A DNA stretch of 37,907 bases. Source: SAR116 cluster bacterium AG-355-O21. GTDB lineage: Bacteria > Pseudomonadota > Alphaproteobacteria > Thalassobaculales > Thalassobaculaceae. Both the position numbers and the translations under genes were made by a program. This document shows positions 26,764 through 35,132 of this stretch, in pieces. The notes beneath the pieces are model-generated. The model saw only the letters and a program-made list of their open reading frames with translations, was not told the origin of the DNA and did no database searches. Numbering within the stretch: the stretch's first letter is position 1; each line of letters starts with the position of its first letter. The stretch is taken from contig QCEM01000021.1 of assembly GCA_003280605.1 (NCBI GenBank), positions 1 to 37,907 on the forward strand, in the 5' to 3' direction.

Positions 26764-27401
26764 TAGCCTTGACGCAGGTATTTAACGAAATCTGTTAGTC
26801 CCAATTGGCGGTCACGGCGCAGTCGCTCTGCGGCCAGGATTGCCCGCACTTGGGCAACGCTGTCGGAAATTTTATGGTTGACGATGATGTAGTCATATTC
26901 GCGGTAATGGCTGATTTCATCGGCTGCTTTTGACATTCGCTCGGCGACTACGGCCGGACTGTCCTGGGCCCGGCTTCGCAGGCGGCGCTCCAGCTCCGCT
27001 GTCGATGGCGGTAAAATAAACACACTGACAAGGTCGGCACGCGCCTGGTCGGCCATTTGCTGTGTGCCCTGCCAGTCGATATCAAATAAGACATCACTGC
27101 CTTCAGCCAAGGTTTGTTCAACCTGTTGGCGCGGGGTGCCGTAATAATTGCCAAAGACCTTGGCATGTTCCAGCAGCTCGCGGCGATTGATCATCAGGGT
27201 GAATTCTTCGGGATCAACGAAAAGATAGTCACGGCCATGCACTTCGCCGGGTCGGCGGGCCCGGGTGGTTGCGGAAACGGACAAGGTCAATGCATCATCT
27301 TGTTCTAACAAAGCGCGGGAAATAGAGGTTTTACCAGCCCCGGAAGGTGAGGATAAAACCAGCATTAAACCGCGACGTGTGATCATGGTGTCATTGGTCA
27401 T
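26760..27401 (-). CDS. gmk: Guanylate kinase
   Basis: 213 residues from ATG 27401 (CAGG upstream, spacer about 7); a TTG two codons earlier is the longer alternative and ATG 27386 the shorter. It phosphorylates GMP to GDP. The P-loop is SSPSGAGKTS (about 17-26), followed by the GMP-binding RRPGEVHGRDYLFVD segment and the DIDWQGTQQM and FILPPS motifs. Length and motifs are complete. It follows yicC with an 11-nt gap on the same strand, a usual partnership. Confidence 0.96.
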   Translation of the reverse strand: MTNDTMITRRGLMLVLSSPSGAGKTSISRALLEQDDALTLSVSATTRARRPGEVHGRDYLFVDPEEFTLMINRRELLEHAKVFGNYYGTPRQQVEQTLAEGSDVLFDIDWQGTQQMADQARADLVSVFILPPSTAELERRLRSRAQDSPAVVAERMSKAADEISHYREYDYIIVNHKISDSVAQVRAILAAERLRRDRQLGLTDFVKYLRQGY

Positions 27402-27412
27402 GGTCAACCTGT

Positions 27413-28321
27413 CTATTCAACATTCTGGACTTGTTCGCGAAATTGCTCGATCCGGCTTTTTAAATCCAGCCCAATTCGGGTGAGCTCCAGATCAACCGCT
27501 TTTGAGCATAAGGTATTGGCCTCACGGTTTAGTTCCTGACACAGGAAATCCAATCGCCGACCAACAGGCTCGGCGGTATTTAACAATGCGTCGCCAGCCT
27601 CAATATGCGCCGCCAGCCGGTCAATCTCCTCGCGCACATCGGCCTTTGTCGCCAGCATTGCCAGTTCCTGCGCCAACCGATCCTCGCTCACCGGCGGATT
27701 AGCGGTTAGCAAAAGGTCAAGTTGCTCAACAAGCCGATGTTTCAGCATTTCCGGTTGCCCGGCCGCCCGTTCGCCGGCCGCCGCCGTTAACGCTTTAATC
27801 GCGGTCAACTGGTCGGATAGAACCACTTGCAAGCGTCCACCTTCCGCATCGCGTGCGCTGGCAAGCAGCTCAACGGTTGCCTGCAAACCGGCCAGCGCGG
27901 CAGTGACGACCTGCTGGCGTTGGCTGCTGTCAATATCCCGTTCGGCCAGCTCAAGCATACCGCGCAAACCAAGTAAGGCGTCTAATCGCGGCGGCGACGG
28001 GAAAACCTGTCCGCCAGCTTCCAAACGCGCTTGTAAGGCAAGAATCTCGGCCAGCATTTGCTCATTGACGGCCATTGCCGTCGGGCCGGTATTAACGGTC
28101 ACCGATAATTGCGCATTAACGGCGCCGCGCCCTAAAGCTTGGTCTAACAGCCGCCGTGCCGCCGCCTCCATATCCTCATAGCCATGGGGCAAACGAAAGC
28201 GAATATCTAGGCCTTTGGCATTGACTGTCTTTAACTCCCAAGCCCAATCAGCAAAGATCCCGTCACCAAGGTCAAGCTGACCCTTGTAACGGGCAAATCC
28301 AGTCATACTTTTCACGGCCAT
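27413..28321 (-). CDS. yicC: YicC family endoribonuclease-like protein
   Basis: 302 residues. The N-terminus AVKSMTGFARYKG is the family signature, and the C-terminal DUF1732 part carries the conserved DVREEIDRLAAHI and GRRLDFLCQELNREANTLCSKA stretch. E. coli YicC has been reported to act as an endoribonuclease on small RNA. Here the function is assigned by family only. ATG 28321 follows AAGGA with a suitable spacer. It leads the yicC-gmk pair and is divergent from the SDR gene. Confidence 0.93.
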   Translation of the reverse strand: MAVKSMTGFARYKGQLDLGDGIFADWAWELKTVNAKGLDIRFRLPHGYEDMEAAARRLLDQALGRGAVNAQLSVTVNTGPTAMAVNEQMLAEILALQARLEAGGQVFPSPPRLDALLGLRGMLELAERDIDSSQRQQVVTAALAGLQATVELLASARDAEGGRLQVVLSDQLTAIKALTAAAGERAAGQPEMLKHRLVEQLDLLLTANPPVSEDRLAQELAMLATKADVREEIDRLAAHIEAGDALLNTAEPVGRRLDFLCQELNREANTLCSKAVDLELTRIGLDLKSRIEQFREQVQNVE

Positions 28322-28431
28322 TCAGGAATCCTTTCGCCAGTTGCCCCACGATAACCTTTGGCAGCACAGAGCAACCACTATATCTAGGGGAGCAGTGTGC
28401 AACAAGGCGGCAGCGAAAAGGGTGCGTGTTC

Positions 28432-29217
28432 ATGGCATCACCACAGCCAAAAGCGATTTTAATTACCGGCGCGAGCAGCGGTCTTGGTGCCGCCTTGGCG
28501 GCGCATTTCGCCGCCCCGGGGAAAACACTTTTTTTATCCGGACGCCATTCCGAGCGGCTTGCCAAGGTTGTTGCTAATTGCCGGAAATCCGGCGCGACGG
28601 TGCACGCGGACTATATTGACGTGACCGATCAAGGCGCCATGCAACGCTGGATCACGCGCTGCGATCGGCAGGCCCCCCTTGAGCTGGTGATTGCGAATGC
28701 GGGGGTTTCCGGCGGTACCACCGACGGCCCTGAGGGCAACCAGCAAACACGGCATATTTTCGCCATCAATATTGACGGTGTCCTAAACACAATTTTTCCG
28801 GCGATCCCCTTGATGGCAAAACGGCACAAGGGGCAAATCGCCCTTGTCAGTTCGGTTGCCGGTTTCATGGGGTTGCCGAATGCACCGGCGTATTGTGCCT
28901 CAAAAGCTGCGGTCAAAACCCTGGGTGAAGGCATGCGGCCAAATCTTGCCGCACAAGGCATAAAGCTGTCCGTCATCTGCCCCGGCTATGTGAAAACAGC
29001 GATGACTGACGCAAATAATTTCCCGATGCCGTTTTTGATGCCGGCGGAGCGTGCCGCCGCCTTGATCGCTCGCCGCTTGGCCGCCAATCATGGGCGTATT
29101 GTTTTTCCATGGCCGATGTTGGTGCTGGCGCGCATCATGCAAGCCTTACCCGCCGAATGGCTTGGTCGGATGATGATGCGGCTGCCGGCAAAAGCGGCTG
29201 CGCCGCCGAGCCCTTAA
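28432..29217 (+). CDS. Short-chain dehydrogenase/reductase
   Basis: 261 residues from ATG 28432 (AAGGG about 9 nt upstream); a GTG two codons earlier is also in frame. The dinucleotide motif is TGASSGLG (12-19), then ANAG (88-91), catalytic Ser near 140-141 (VSSVAG), Tyr154 and Lys158 (YCASK), and PGYVKTAM. The C-terminus is hydrophobic (WPMLVLARIMQALPAEWLG), as in membrane-associated SDRs. The substrate is unknown. Its stop is 7 nt from that of the convergent VOC gene. Confidence 0.92.
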   Translation: MASPQPKAILITGASSGLGAALAAHFAAPGKTLFLSGRHSERLAKVVANCRKSGATVHADYIDVTDQGAMQRWITRCDRQAPLELVIANAGVSGGTTDGPEGNQQTRHIFAINIDGVLNTIFPAIPLMAKRHKGQIALVSSVAGFMGLPNAPAYCASKAAVKTLGEGMRPNLAAQGIKLSVICPGYVKTAMTDANNFPMPFLMPAERAAALIARRLAANHGRIVFPWPMLVLARIMQALPAEWLGRMMMRLPAKAAAPPSP

Positions 29218-29224
29218 ACCTGCC

Positions 29225-29635
29225 TTAGTGACCGCCGTAATCGCTCAAATCAGCTTCTTCTGCGGCCGGAAAATCAATATGTAAGTGATTGCCGTCACAA
29301 TCATGACAATTGACCTGGCGAACGCCCGTATCCGGTAAAACTCGGCAATAATAGGCGATTTTTTCAGCCCGCAAATGCGCCAGAAAGTCTGCCAGGCCTG
29401 AGGCCGAGAACGCAAAATGCTCTAGCTGCTGTTCGGGATCATAAGGGCCGGGCTGACTGTCGACCCCGACCACATGCACCGCTGCCGCTTCGCCATGACC
29501 TGCCGTTAACCAAGCGCCCGGAAAGGAGAACCCTGGGCGCGGCCCAGGCTTCAGTCCCAAAACACGGCCATACCAGGCGACCAATTGTTCGACATTTGCG
29601 GTTCGAAGGTTCACATGATCCAATTTAAGATTCAT
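29225..29635 (-). CDS. VOC-family (glyoxalase/dioxygenase-like) protein
   Basis: 136 residues forming one vicinal-oxygen-chelate domain of two beta-alpha-beta-beta-beta modules. LDHVNLRTANVEQLVAWYGRVLGL opens the first; LEHFAFSASGLADFLAHL and DCDGNHLHIDFPA belong to the second. His7, His73 and an acidic residue near the end are likely metal ligands. The reaction cannot be told from sequence: isomerase, dioxygenase and resistance proteins share this fold. GAGGCG precedes ATG 29635. It diverges from the YcaQ-like gene. Confidence 0.85.
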   Translation of the reverse strand: MNLKLDHVNLRTANVEQLVAWYGRVLGLKPGPRPGFSFPGAWLTAGHGEAAAVHVVGVDSQPGPYDPEQQLEHFAFSASGLADFLAHLRAEKIAYYCRVLPDTGVRQVNCHDCDGNHLHIDFPAAEEADLSDYGGH

Positions 29636-29718
29636 CGGTATCGCCTCTATGGTTTACATTTACACCCGTTATAATTGTAACCCTTCCAGGTACCAAACAG
29701 AAAGAGTTTTGAGCGCGT

Positions 29719-30918
29719 ATGACCCCTGACCTGATTGATAATAATATGGCGCGGCATCTCTTCCTCGACCATCACAAATTAAGTGCCGATACCTTTGCAC
29801 AGACCGGCCGTGCCGGTTTGGCCGATCTCGTCACCGAATTAGGCTTTGTACAAGTCGACAGCATCCGAACGGTTGAGCAAGCTCACCATCATATTTTGTT
29901 CAGCCGCAGCGGCCGATATCGGCACAATTTGTTAACCCATCACCTTGAGCATGAGCGCAGCTTGTTTGAAAACTGGACCCATGATGCGGCGGTCATCCCG
30001 GTTAAATGGTTTGGCTATTGGCACCCACAGTTTCAGCGTGTGCGTCGGAAAATCTTGGCCAATCGATGGTGGCGACAGCGGCTAGGTGAAGATTATCAGC
30101 GCACCTTATCGAACATTAAAGCCCAGATTGCCGAAAACGGCCCGATCATGGCGCGCGACGTTGGTGATGCCGAGAAACCGACAAGCCCAGGTGGCAGTTG
30201 GTGGGGGTGGCGACCCTCAAAATCGGCGCTTGAATTCATGTGGCGAACCGGCGAACTGGCGGTTACCGGGCGGCGGGGCTTCCAGAAAGTCTATGATTTG
30301 ACCGAGCACGTTATCCCGGCGCGGTACTATCATCATCAGCCAACCGAAGCAGAATTTATTGACTGGGCGTGTTGCTCTGCCATTGAACGGTTAGGATTTG
30401 CCATGGCCAGCGAAATTGCACGCTTTTGGGAAGCCGTCTCCATCAAAGAGGCGACCGCATGGTGCAACACCGCAGGGCGCAATAAACTGCGCAGTGTCGA
30501 TGTTCAGATGGCTGACGGCGGATACCAGCGGATGGTCGCCCGAGCCGATATTTTTAGCCGCCAAAACGATATACCGCCGGCGACGGCTCGGCTGCGACTG
30601 CTTAGCCCCTTCGATCCAATTTTGCGGGACCGCAACCGCGCGGCGCAACTTTTCGGCTTCACCTACAGGTTCGAAGCCTTTGTCCCAGAACCCCAAAGGC
30701 AATTTGGCTATTATGTTTTGCCGATTTTAGAGGGTGATCGGTTGATTGGCCGCATTGACCTCAAAGCCGTTCGTGAGCAAAGCCATTTAAGGATCAATGG
30801 CGCCTGGCTTGAGCGCCGCCTTCGCTGGACCACAATTCGACGTAACCGACTGGCCCGCGAGCTGCAGCGATGGTGCACGTTTTTGGGACTTCAAACATGC
30901 GATGCACCGCCTCAATAA
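29719..30918 (+). CDS. YcaQ/AlkX-like DNA glycosylase (HTH_42 winged-helix family)
   Basis: 399 residues of the winged helix-turn-helix family that includes E. coli YcaQ, which unhooks DNA interstrand crosslinks, and Streptomyces AlkZ. The N-terminal LVTELGFVQVDSIRTVEQAHHHILFSR segment carries Gln45-Val-Asp47, the Q-x-D catalytic pair of the YcaQ branch (the AlkZ branch has Q-x-Q). HHLEHERSLFENWTHDAAVIPV and LRLLSPFDPILRDRNRAAQLFGFTYRFEAFVP are strong family matches. It should remove alkylated bases or crosslinks. It stands alone, convergent with the CoA-transferase 13 nt on. Confidence 0.92.
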   Translation: MTPDLIDNNMARHLFLDHHKLSADTFAQTGRAGLADLVTELGFVQVDSIRTVEQAHHHILFSRSGRYRHNLLTHHLEHERSLFENWTHDAAVIPVKWFGYWHPQFQRVRRKILANRWWRQRLGEDYQRTLSNIKAQIAENGPIMARDVGDAEKPTSPGGSWWGWRPSKSALEFMWRTGELAVTGRRGFQKVYDLTEHVIPARYYHHQPTEAEFIDWACCSAIERLGFAMASEIARFWEAVSIKEATAWCNTAGRNKLRSVDVQMADGGYQRMVARADIFSRQNDIPPATARLRLLSPFDPILRDRNRAAQLFGFTYRFEAFVPEPQRQFGYYVLPILEGDRLIGRIDLKAVREQSHLRINGAWLERRLRWTTIRRNRLARELQRWCTFLGLQTCDAPPQ

Positions 30919-30931
30919 CAGGTAAATGGCA

Positions 30932-32137
30932 TCAATTTGTCGGTGTAGCGGCGGGCAATGTCGCCGCAATTTTCTCGGCTGAATAGCCAAGTTCCTCAAG
31001 AATTTCGGCGCCATGCGCGCCCAGGTTAGGCGCCGGAAAGCGCACTTCGCAGGGCGTCCCTGTCATTTTAACCGGGAAACCCGTTACCCGCACGGGGCCA
31101 TGGCCTGGGTGATCAATATCTATGGCCATGTCTTGGGCTTGCACTTGTGGATCATCGAATACTTCCGCCAGGCTCATGACCCGGCCACAGGGGCAGCCGG
31201 CCTCATTAATGACGGTGATCCAATGATCCACGGATTGCTTACAGGTTTCCGCATTAATCAAAGCGTTTAACGCAGCGCGGTTTGTCATACGCGCCTGATT
31301 ATCTCGAAAGTCATCCTGGGTCAGCAAATCACTCAGCCCAAGGGCACCTAAAAACTGCGTGACATTATAAGGCTGGCTTGGGGCGACAGCGATCTGCCCA
31401 TCGGCTGCCTCAAACAGGCCATAAGGCGCGGTAATGGGATGATCGTTGCCGGTACGCGCCGGGTTCTGACCGGTCGCAAAATATTCTGCCGATAAATACG
31501 CCAGGAAACTAATTAAGCCATTGGTCAGGGCTGTTTCCACCACCTGCCCGCGTCCCGGTGGCTGTGCCGACGCCAGACCACCCCGGGCAACAAGTGCTGA
31601 GGCGGTTCCAAATGCCGCGTAAAGGCCGGCGATTAAATCACTCAATGGCGGGGCACCGCGCATCGGATCACCATCAGGAAGCCCTGTGGTGCTCATAAAG
31701 CCGCTCATTGCTTGTGCGATAAAATCAAAGGAAGGTCGGTCGTTATATGGTCCGGTACTGCCATACCCTGTAATTCGGGTAACCACCAGGGCGGGATTGA
31801 GGGCATCAAGTCGGCCCTGATCAAAGCCCATGGCATCAAGGACACCGGGGCGATAGTTTTCCACTAAAACATCGGCCTGGCGGATCAGATCCGCGAGTAC
31901 AGCCTTACCCTGCTCGCTGCGCAGGTCGAGGATGATGGAGCGTTTATTGCGGTTAAATTGCGCGAAATACCAGCTGACACCATATTTGAAAGCCCCTTGC
32001 CCGCGGATCGGGTCACCGCCATTCGGACTTTCCACCTTGATCACATCGGCACCCATATCGGCAAGCATCATAGAGCAAAACGGCCCCGCCAAAATACGTG
32101 TTAAATCAATAACTTTAATGCCAGTTAGGGCACCCAT
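30932..32137 (-). CDS. Family III CoA-transferase (CaiB/BaiF type)
   Basis: 401 residues, a second member of the family in this window and closer to the typical CaiB/formyl-CoA transferase pattern. LTRILAGPFCSMMLADMGADVIKVE, FNRNKRSIILDL, LVENYRPGVLDAMG and RITGYGSTGPYNDRPSFD are present; Asp167 in PPLSDLIAG is the expected nucleophile. CoA donor and acceptor are unknown. GGAGGATAAAAT stands before ATG 32137. The EamA transporter gene ends 52 nt upstream of nothing shared: it lies on the same strand before this gene, so co-transcription is possible. Confidence 0.92.
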   Translation of the reverse strand: MGALTGIKVIDLTRILAGPFCSMMLADMGADVIKVESPNGGDPIRGQGAFKYGVSWYFAQFNRNKRSIILDLRSEQGKAVLADLIRQADVLVENYRPGVLDAMGFDQGRLDALNPALVVTRITGYGSTGPYNDRPSFDFIAQAMSGFMSTTGLPDGDPMRGAPPLSDLIAGLYAAFGTASALVARGGLASAQPPGRGQVVETALTNGLISFLAYLSAEYFATGQNPARTGNDHPITAPYGLFEAADGQIAVAPSQPYNVTQFLGALGLSDLLTQDDFRDNQARMTNRAALNALINAETCKQSVDHWITVINEAGCPCGRVMSLAEVFDDPQVQAQDMAIDIDHPGHGPVRVTGFPVKMTGTPCEVRFPAPNLGAHGAEILEELGYSAEKIAATLPAATPTN

Positions 32138-32188
32138 ATTTTATCCTCCGAACCGCTCGCCAACGATCATGCGGTGACGATTCTCTGA

Positions 32189-33106
32189 TTAACCGCGCTC
32201 GGTTTCTGGCTTGCCACGCTCAGATAAGGCAATTCCGCCGAGAACAAAAACCAGAGCGAGACCGTGGAACAGTGAAAAAACCTCTGCCAGGATCAAGACG
32301 CTGAGTATGGCCGCAAAGACGGGCACCAGATTGACAAAAACCCCTGCCCGTGACGGCCCAACCAATTGGACACCGCGAAGAAAAAAGATCTGCGACAGGA
32401 ATGACGGAAAAATGACCACGAAGCCAACAATCAACCAACCTTTTGTTGACGGCCACGCGAAATCGCCACTGATAATTTCATACCCTAAAAAGGGTAAGCT
32501 GGTGACCAACGCCCCGACGGACATGGTCGAGAACATCGCCAAACCGGAGACTTGCGGGCGTCGCCGCAACGCCACGGTATAAGCGGCGTACAGCCCACAT
32601 GCGGTCAGCATAATTAAATCGCCGCTATTCAATTCAAGCTGAATAAGACGTTGCAAATCGCCGCGACTGGCAACCACGATGACCCCAATAATCGTGATCG
32701 CAACCCCCAGCATTTGCAACTGCGTCACAACTGAGCGGAAAAAAATGAAACTACCCAGCATGACAAAAACAGGAATCGCGCCCTGCAAAATCCCAATGTT
32801 CAGCGCCTCTGTGCGCTGCGCAGCGATATAAAACAACGTATTAAAAAGCGTAAATCCAACTGCGCCGAGGAGGAATAGAAAAGGCAAGTGCTGACGTAAA
32901 ACCGGCCAATCATCGCGCATCGACTTGCGGGCAAAAATGGCGATTAACGCCACCACACCCAGCCAACGAAAGGCCACCAACACAGCTGGCGAAACTTCAC
33001 CGACAGCTAACTTGCCGGCAACCGCATTGCCGCCCCAAATCAAAGTTGTGCACACCAACAAAAGGTACGCATTGCCATATAAATGTTTGACCATTTTCAG
33101 CGACAT
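32189..33106 (-). CDS. EamA/DMT-family transporter
   Basis: 305 residues from ATG 33106 (MSLKMVKHLYGN), behind an AGGG-containing site; an upstream in-frame start at 33145 and an ATG at 33094 are alternatives. About ten membrane helices in two EamA repeats are visible: repeat one begins LLLVCTTLIWGGNAVAGKLA and repeat two LIMLTACGLYAAYTVALRRR. Such proteins export or import small metabolites; the solute is unknown. It is followed on the same strand by the CoA-transferase after a 51-nt gap. Upstream lies a 505-nt divergent gap towards the XRE regulator. Confidence 0.9.
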   Translation of the reverse strand: MSLKMVKHLYGNAYLLLVCTTLIWGGNAVAGKLAVGEVSPAVLVAFRWLGVVALIAIFARKSMRDDWPVLRQHLPFLFLLGAVGFTLFNTLFYIAAQRTEALNIGILQGAIPVFVMLGSFIFFRSVVTQLQMLGVAITIIGVIVVASRGDLQRLIQLELNSGDLIMLTACGLYAAYTVALRRRPQVSGLAMFSTMSVGALVTSLPFLGYEIISGDFAWPSTKGWLIVGFVVIFPSFLSQIFFLRGVQLVGPSRAGVFVNLVPVFAAILSVLILAEVFSLFHGLALVFVLGGIALSERGKPETERG

Positions 33107-33611
33107 CCACGCCCTGAGCGGACGCAGGTATGCGCTTGCCGGCAAGAGATATCATTGTCGCATGTTTGCCGGACGCACATTTCTTGAGCCTTGAAGACTG
33201 GGAACGCGAGTGAAGCCCGGATTATGGTCGCCACTGGGGTACGCTTCAAGCTCTTTAGCAAATAATTTATCGTTTCATATCGTCGCTTGCGGCAGGACCA
33301 AGGGGTAATATCAACCGATTAAGCATTTTCGAAACACTATCCTCACATTAAAAAAACCGTGAATCAAGAAAGATTTTGATTTTCTGATTTTTTATCTTTT
33401 ATGGTAAATTCTTGATACATTACAGTAAATTTAGTACGGATAATCTCAAAAAACTGCATTTACTGTCATTTTTTGAATATTTTTATAGTCTTATTGCGAT
33501 TTGCCTGTACAAGATAGCTAGTTATCCTGGCGAGTAGATTTGTTTGTGATAAAAAAAGCCAACCTGTTCTCGGTCAGTGTAGTATTTAATGCATGGACAA
33601 CGGAGTTAGCT
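33107..33611. other. Divergent intergenic region with a strongly AT-rich half
   Basis: No gene is supported in these 505 nt. The first half has ordinary composition. From about 33340 to 33490 it becomes AT-rich (13 of 60 bases are G or C in 33361-33420, 15 of 60 in 33421-33480). It contains several short inverted repeats and presumably the promoter of the XRE gene. Confidence 0.7.
33422..33489 (+). promoter_or_regulatory. Candidate promoter with inverted-repeat operator for the XRE regulator
   Basis: ACAGTAAAT (33422-33430) and ATTTACTGT (33458-33466) are perfect 9-bp inverted repeats; a partial third half-site GTAAAT occurs at 33404-33409. The right arm covers TACTGT (33461-33466), which lies 17 nt before TATAGT (33484-33489), a good -10 box. 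A protein bound to the repeat would therefore cover the -35 region. Autoregulation by the downstream XRE protein is inferred. Confidence 0.4.
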
Positions 33612-33899
33612 TTGAAAGAAAACAAAGAACGCATCTACCTTGAGTTAGCAGAGCGCTTACGGCGACTTCGCAAAATGCATGGCTGGAGCCAATCTGAAAT
33701 CGCCTCAAAGCTTGGCTGGACAAACACTTCCTACTCGGACATCGAAGGTTTTCGCAAAAAATGCGACCTTAACAGCCTAGTCGAGCTGGCAGAGCTTTAC
33801 CAATTGAATCCAGATTTTCTAATCACGGGTAATCGTGACCAACTGTCCGCCGAGATGATTGCCAAGATGGAAAAATCACTTGAGTGGATGCATTGGTAA
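33612..33899 (+). CDS. Small XRE-family HTH regulator
   Basis: 95 residues if translation begins at TTG 33612, which has GGAG six nt upstream; the frame is open to 33540, giving up to 119 residues without a good ribosome binding site. A Cro/CI helix-turn-helix spans about residues 12-72 (ERLRRLRKMHGWSQSEIASK, then LGWTNTSYSDIEGFRKK), followed by NSLVELAELYQLNPDFLITG and a short helical tail ending EWMHW. It resembles phage- or island-borne regulators that control their own promoter. No partner toxin, protease or phage gene is adjacent. It lies at the edge of the sparse region. Confidence 0.85.
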   Translation: MKENKERIYLELAERLRRLRKMHGWSQSEIASKLGWTNTSYSDIEGFRKKCDLNSLVELAELYQLNPDFLITGNRDQLSAEMIAKMEKSLEWMHW

Positions 33900-34099
33900 T
33901 TTCGTCATTTAGGGGTGCTGATTTTACGACCGCTACGGCGCTGATCTAGCATAGCAATAATGTATATTTTCGTCGGAAAACCGCAGCATCTGGCGACGCC
34001 GAGACGGTTAGACAGGCACCTGCTTGCCGGCGGCCCCGGCTGCGTCATACGGTGCTTTTGAATTTAAAACCCCTTATCCTTGGCTAAATTTCGTCATTT
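33898..34099. repeat. 13-bp direct repeats flanking a 176-bp segment
   Basis: AATTTCGTCATTT occurs at 33898-33910 and again at 34087-34099. The first copy runs over the stop codon of the XRE gene; the second overlaps the stop of the small minus-strand ORF. The segment between them holds no supported gene and no clear terminal inverted repeats. It could be a target-site duplication or a recombination scar, or chance. Confidence 0.4.
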
Positions 34100-34362
34100 T
34101 TGACGCCTGGGTATAACGTGGGCTGCCGCCGTGCCGCATGCTCAAATTTGATCGCCCGCCGAGATGCTAGTTCTGTATCGATGCGGTCAACCAGCGCCTG
34201 CGATTTATCGACATTCCGCTTTCGTTGGATCGATCGTGTGGCAATCCGCCGGTGGCTCAGCAATTCACGATAGGTGAGAAATTTATAGTCCATGCCTCGG
34301 CTCAAACTTTCGTGTTTCGATTCGCATTTTTGGCCTTGATCAACAGCACGGCGTGTTGGCAT
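34084..34362 (-). CDS. Hypothetical small basic protein
   Basis: Up to 92 residues; a start at ATG 34293 (MDYKFLTYRELLSHRR, 69 residues), behind CCGAGG, is at least as likely. The sequence is rich in Arg and Lys, and FLTYRELLSHRRIATRSIQR and the ALVDRIDTELASRRAIKFEH stretch look helical. I do not recognise a family. It lies 64 nt downstream of another uncharacterised ORF on the same strand, so it may be the last gene of the methyltransferase transcript. The coding status is uncertain: no homology can be claimed and the site is weak. Confidence 0.35.
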   Translation of the reverse strand: MPTRRAVDQGQKCESKHESLSRGMDYKFLTYRELLSHRRIATRSIQRKRNVDKSQALVDRIDTELASRRAIKFEHAARRQPTLYPGVKNDEI

Positions 34363-34426
34363 CGAAGCAAGCCGGGAAGTTGCCGGTCAAAGACCTCGCC
34401 GCGGGCAGCTGATATTCAAATCACCG

Positions 34427-35110
34427 TCACGATTGATCACTGGAAGGATAGATAAATCGACAACCCATGGCTTGCGGTTTGCTGTCGCAGAGCATTTCCG
34501 CAGGCAACACCCAGGTGCCGAAGCGAATACCTGTGATAAAGGTAAACTCTGGGTACCGGATTGCCGTTACCGTCGCGGTTTTCAAAAGACCTGCAAGATC
34601 ACTCTCATCTCGGATGTCCAACTTGGTTTGCATTTGCCCGGAATAGACGCCCCACTGAGGGCGCCAAATCGCCAACACCGGTGCCGGTTGCGCGCTAACA
34701 TGGTGACCGCGATCTTGGTGCGTGGAAAATTGCCGTGACTGTTGCAGATCTTTGGCCGGCACTTGAAGCGTGATGTTACCGGCTTTCATCTGCACACAGC
34801 AGGTGTCGGCGAATATCCCCCGGCAATGACCATAAAAACCTTCCTGGGCAGTGAACTCATAGTCAGGATGAAAAATGCGATGTTCCGGCGGTGGCGGCCG
34901 CACGACCAGTGATCGGCGCTGACGGCCATTTCGGCCGGTGATGTAATCAATCAGGGTGTAACCGTCTTTGAGAACAGCTGTCTCATTGGCTTGCCACCAG
35001 TTTGCCGTTTCCAGCGTGACCTGCTTGAGCACCAGTTCGGCCCCCGGGCCTGACACATCAACTCTCACCTGCATAAATGACACAGCCTCCCCGACCCGCG
35101 CATCGACCAT
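34427..35110 (-). CDS. Hypothetical protein downstream of a SAM methyltransferase
   Basis: 227 residues if started at ATG 35110 (MVDARVGEAV); TTG 35122 and ATG 35074 (MQVRVDVSGPG, with GGGGAGG 11 nt upstream) are alternatives. I recognise no family. It seems beta-rich and soluble, with no signal peptide or membrane segment. Notable parts are TANWWQANETAVLKDGYTLI, VVRPPPPEHRIFHPDYEF, paired cysteines in IFADTCCVQMKAG, and AIWRPQWGVYSGQMQTKLDI. It follows the methyltransferase stop by about 22 nt on the same strand, so joint expression is likely. The length and plausible globular composition favour a real gene, but nothing proves it. Confidence 0.5.
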   Translation of the reverse strand: MVDARVGEAVSFMQVRVDVSGPGAELVLKQVTLETANWWQANETAVLKDGYTLIDYITGRNGRQRRSLVVRPPPPEHRIFHPDYEFTAQEGFYGHCRGIFADTCCVQMKAGNITLQVPAKDLQQSRQFSTHQDRGHHVSAQPAPVLAIWRPQWGVYSGQMQTKLDIRDESDLAGLLKTATVTAIRYPEFTFITGIRFGTWVLPAEMLCDSKPQAMGCRFIYPSSDQS

Positions 35111-35132
35111 GCCTGCCGACAAAACAACGGCA

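Noticed and set aside
33960-34061. A 33-codon frame starting MYIFVGKPQHL
   Set aside because: No ribosome binding site, very short and no recognisable family; possibly a decayed gene fragment inside the 13-bp repeats.
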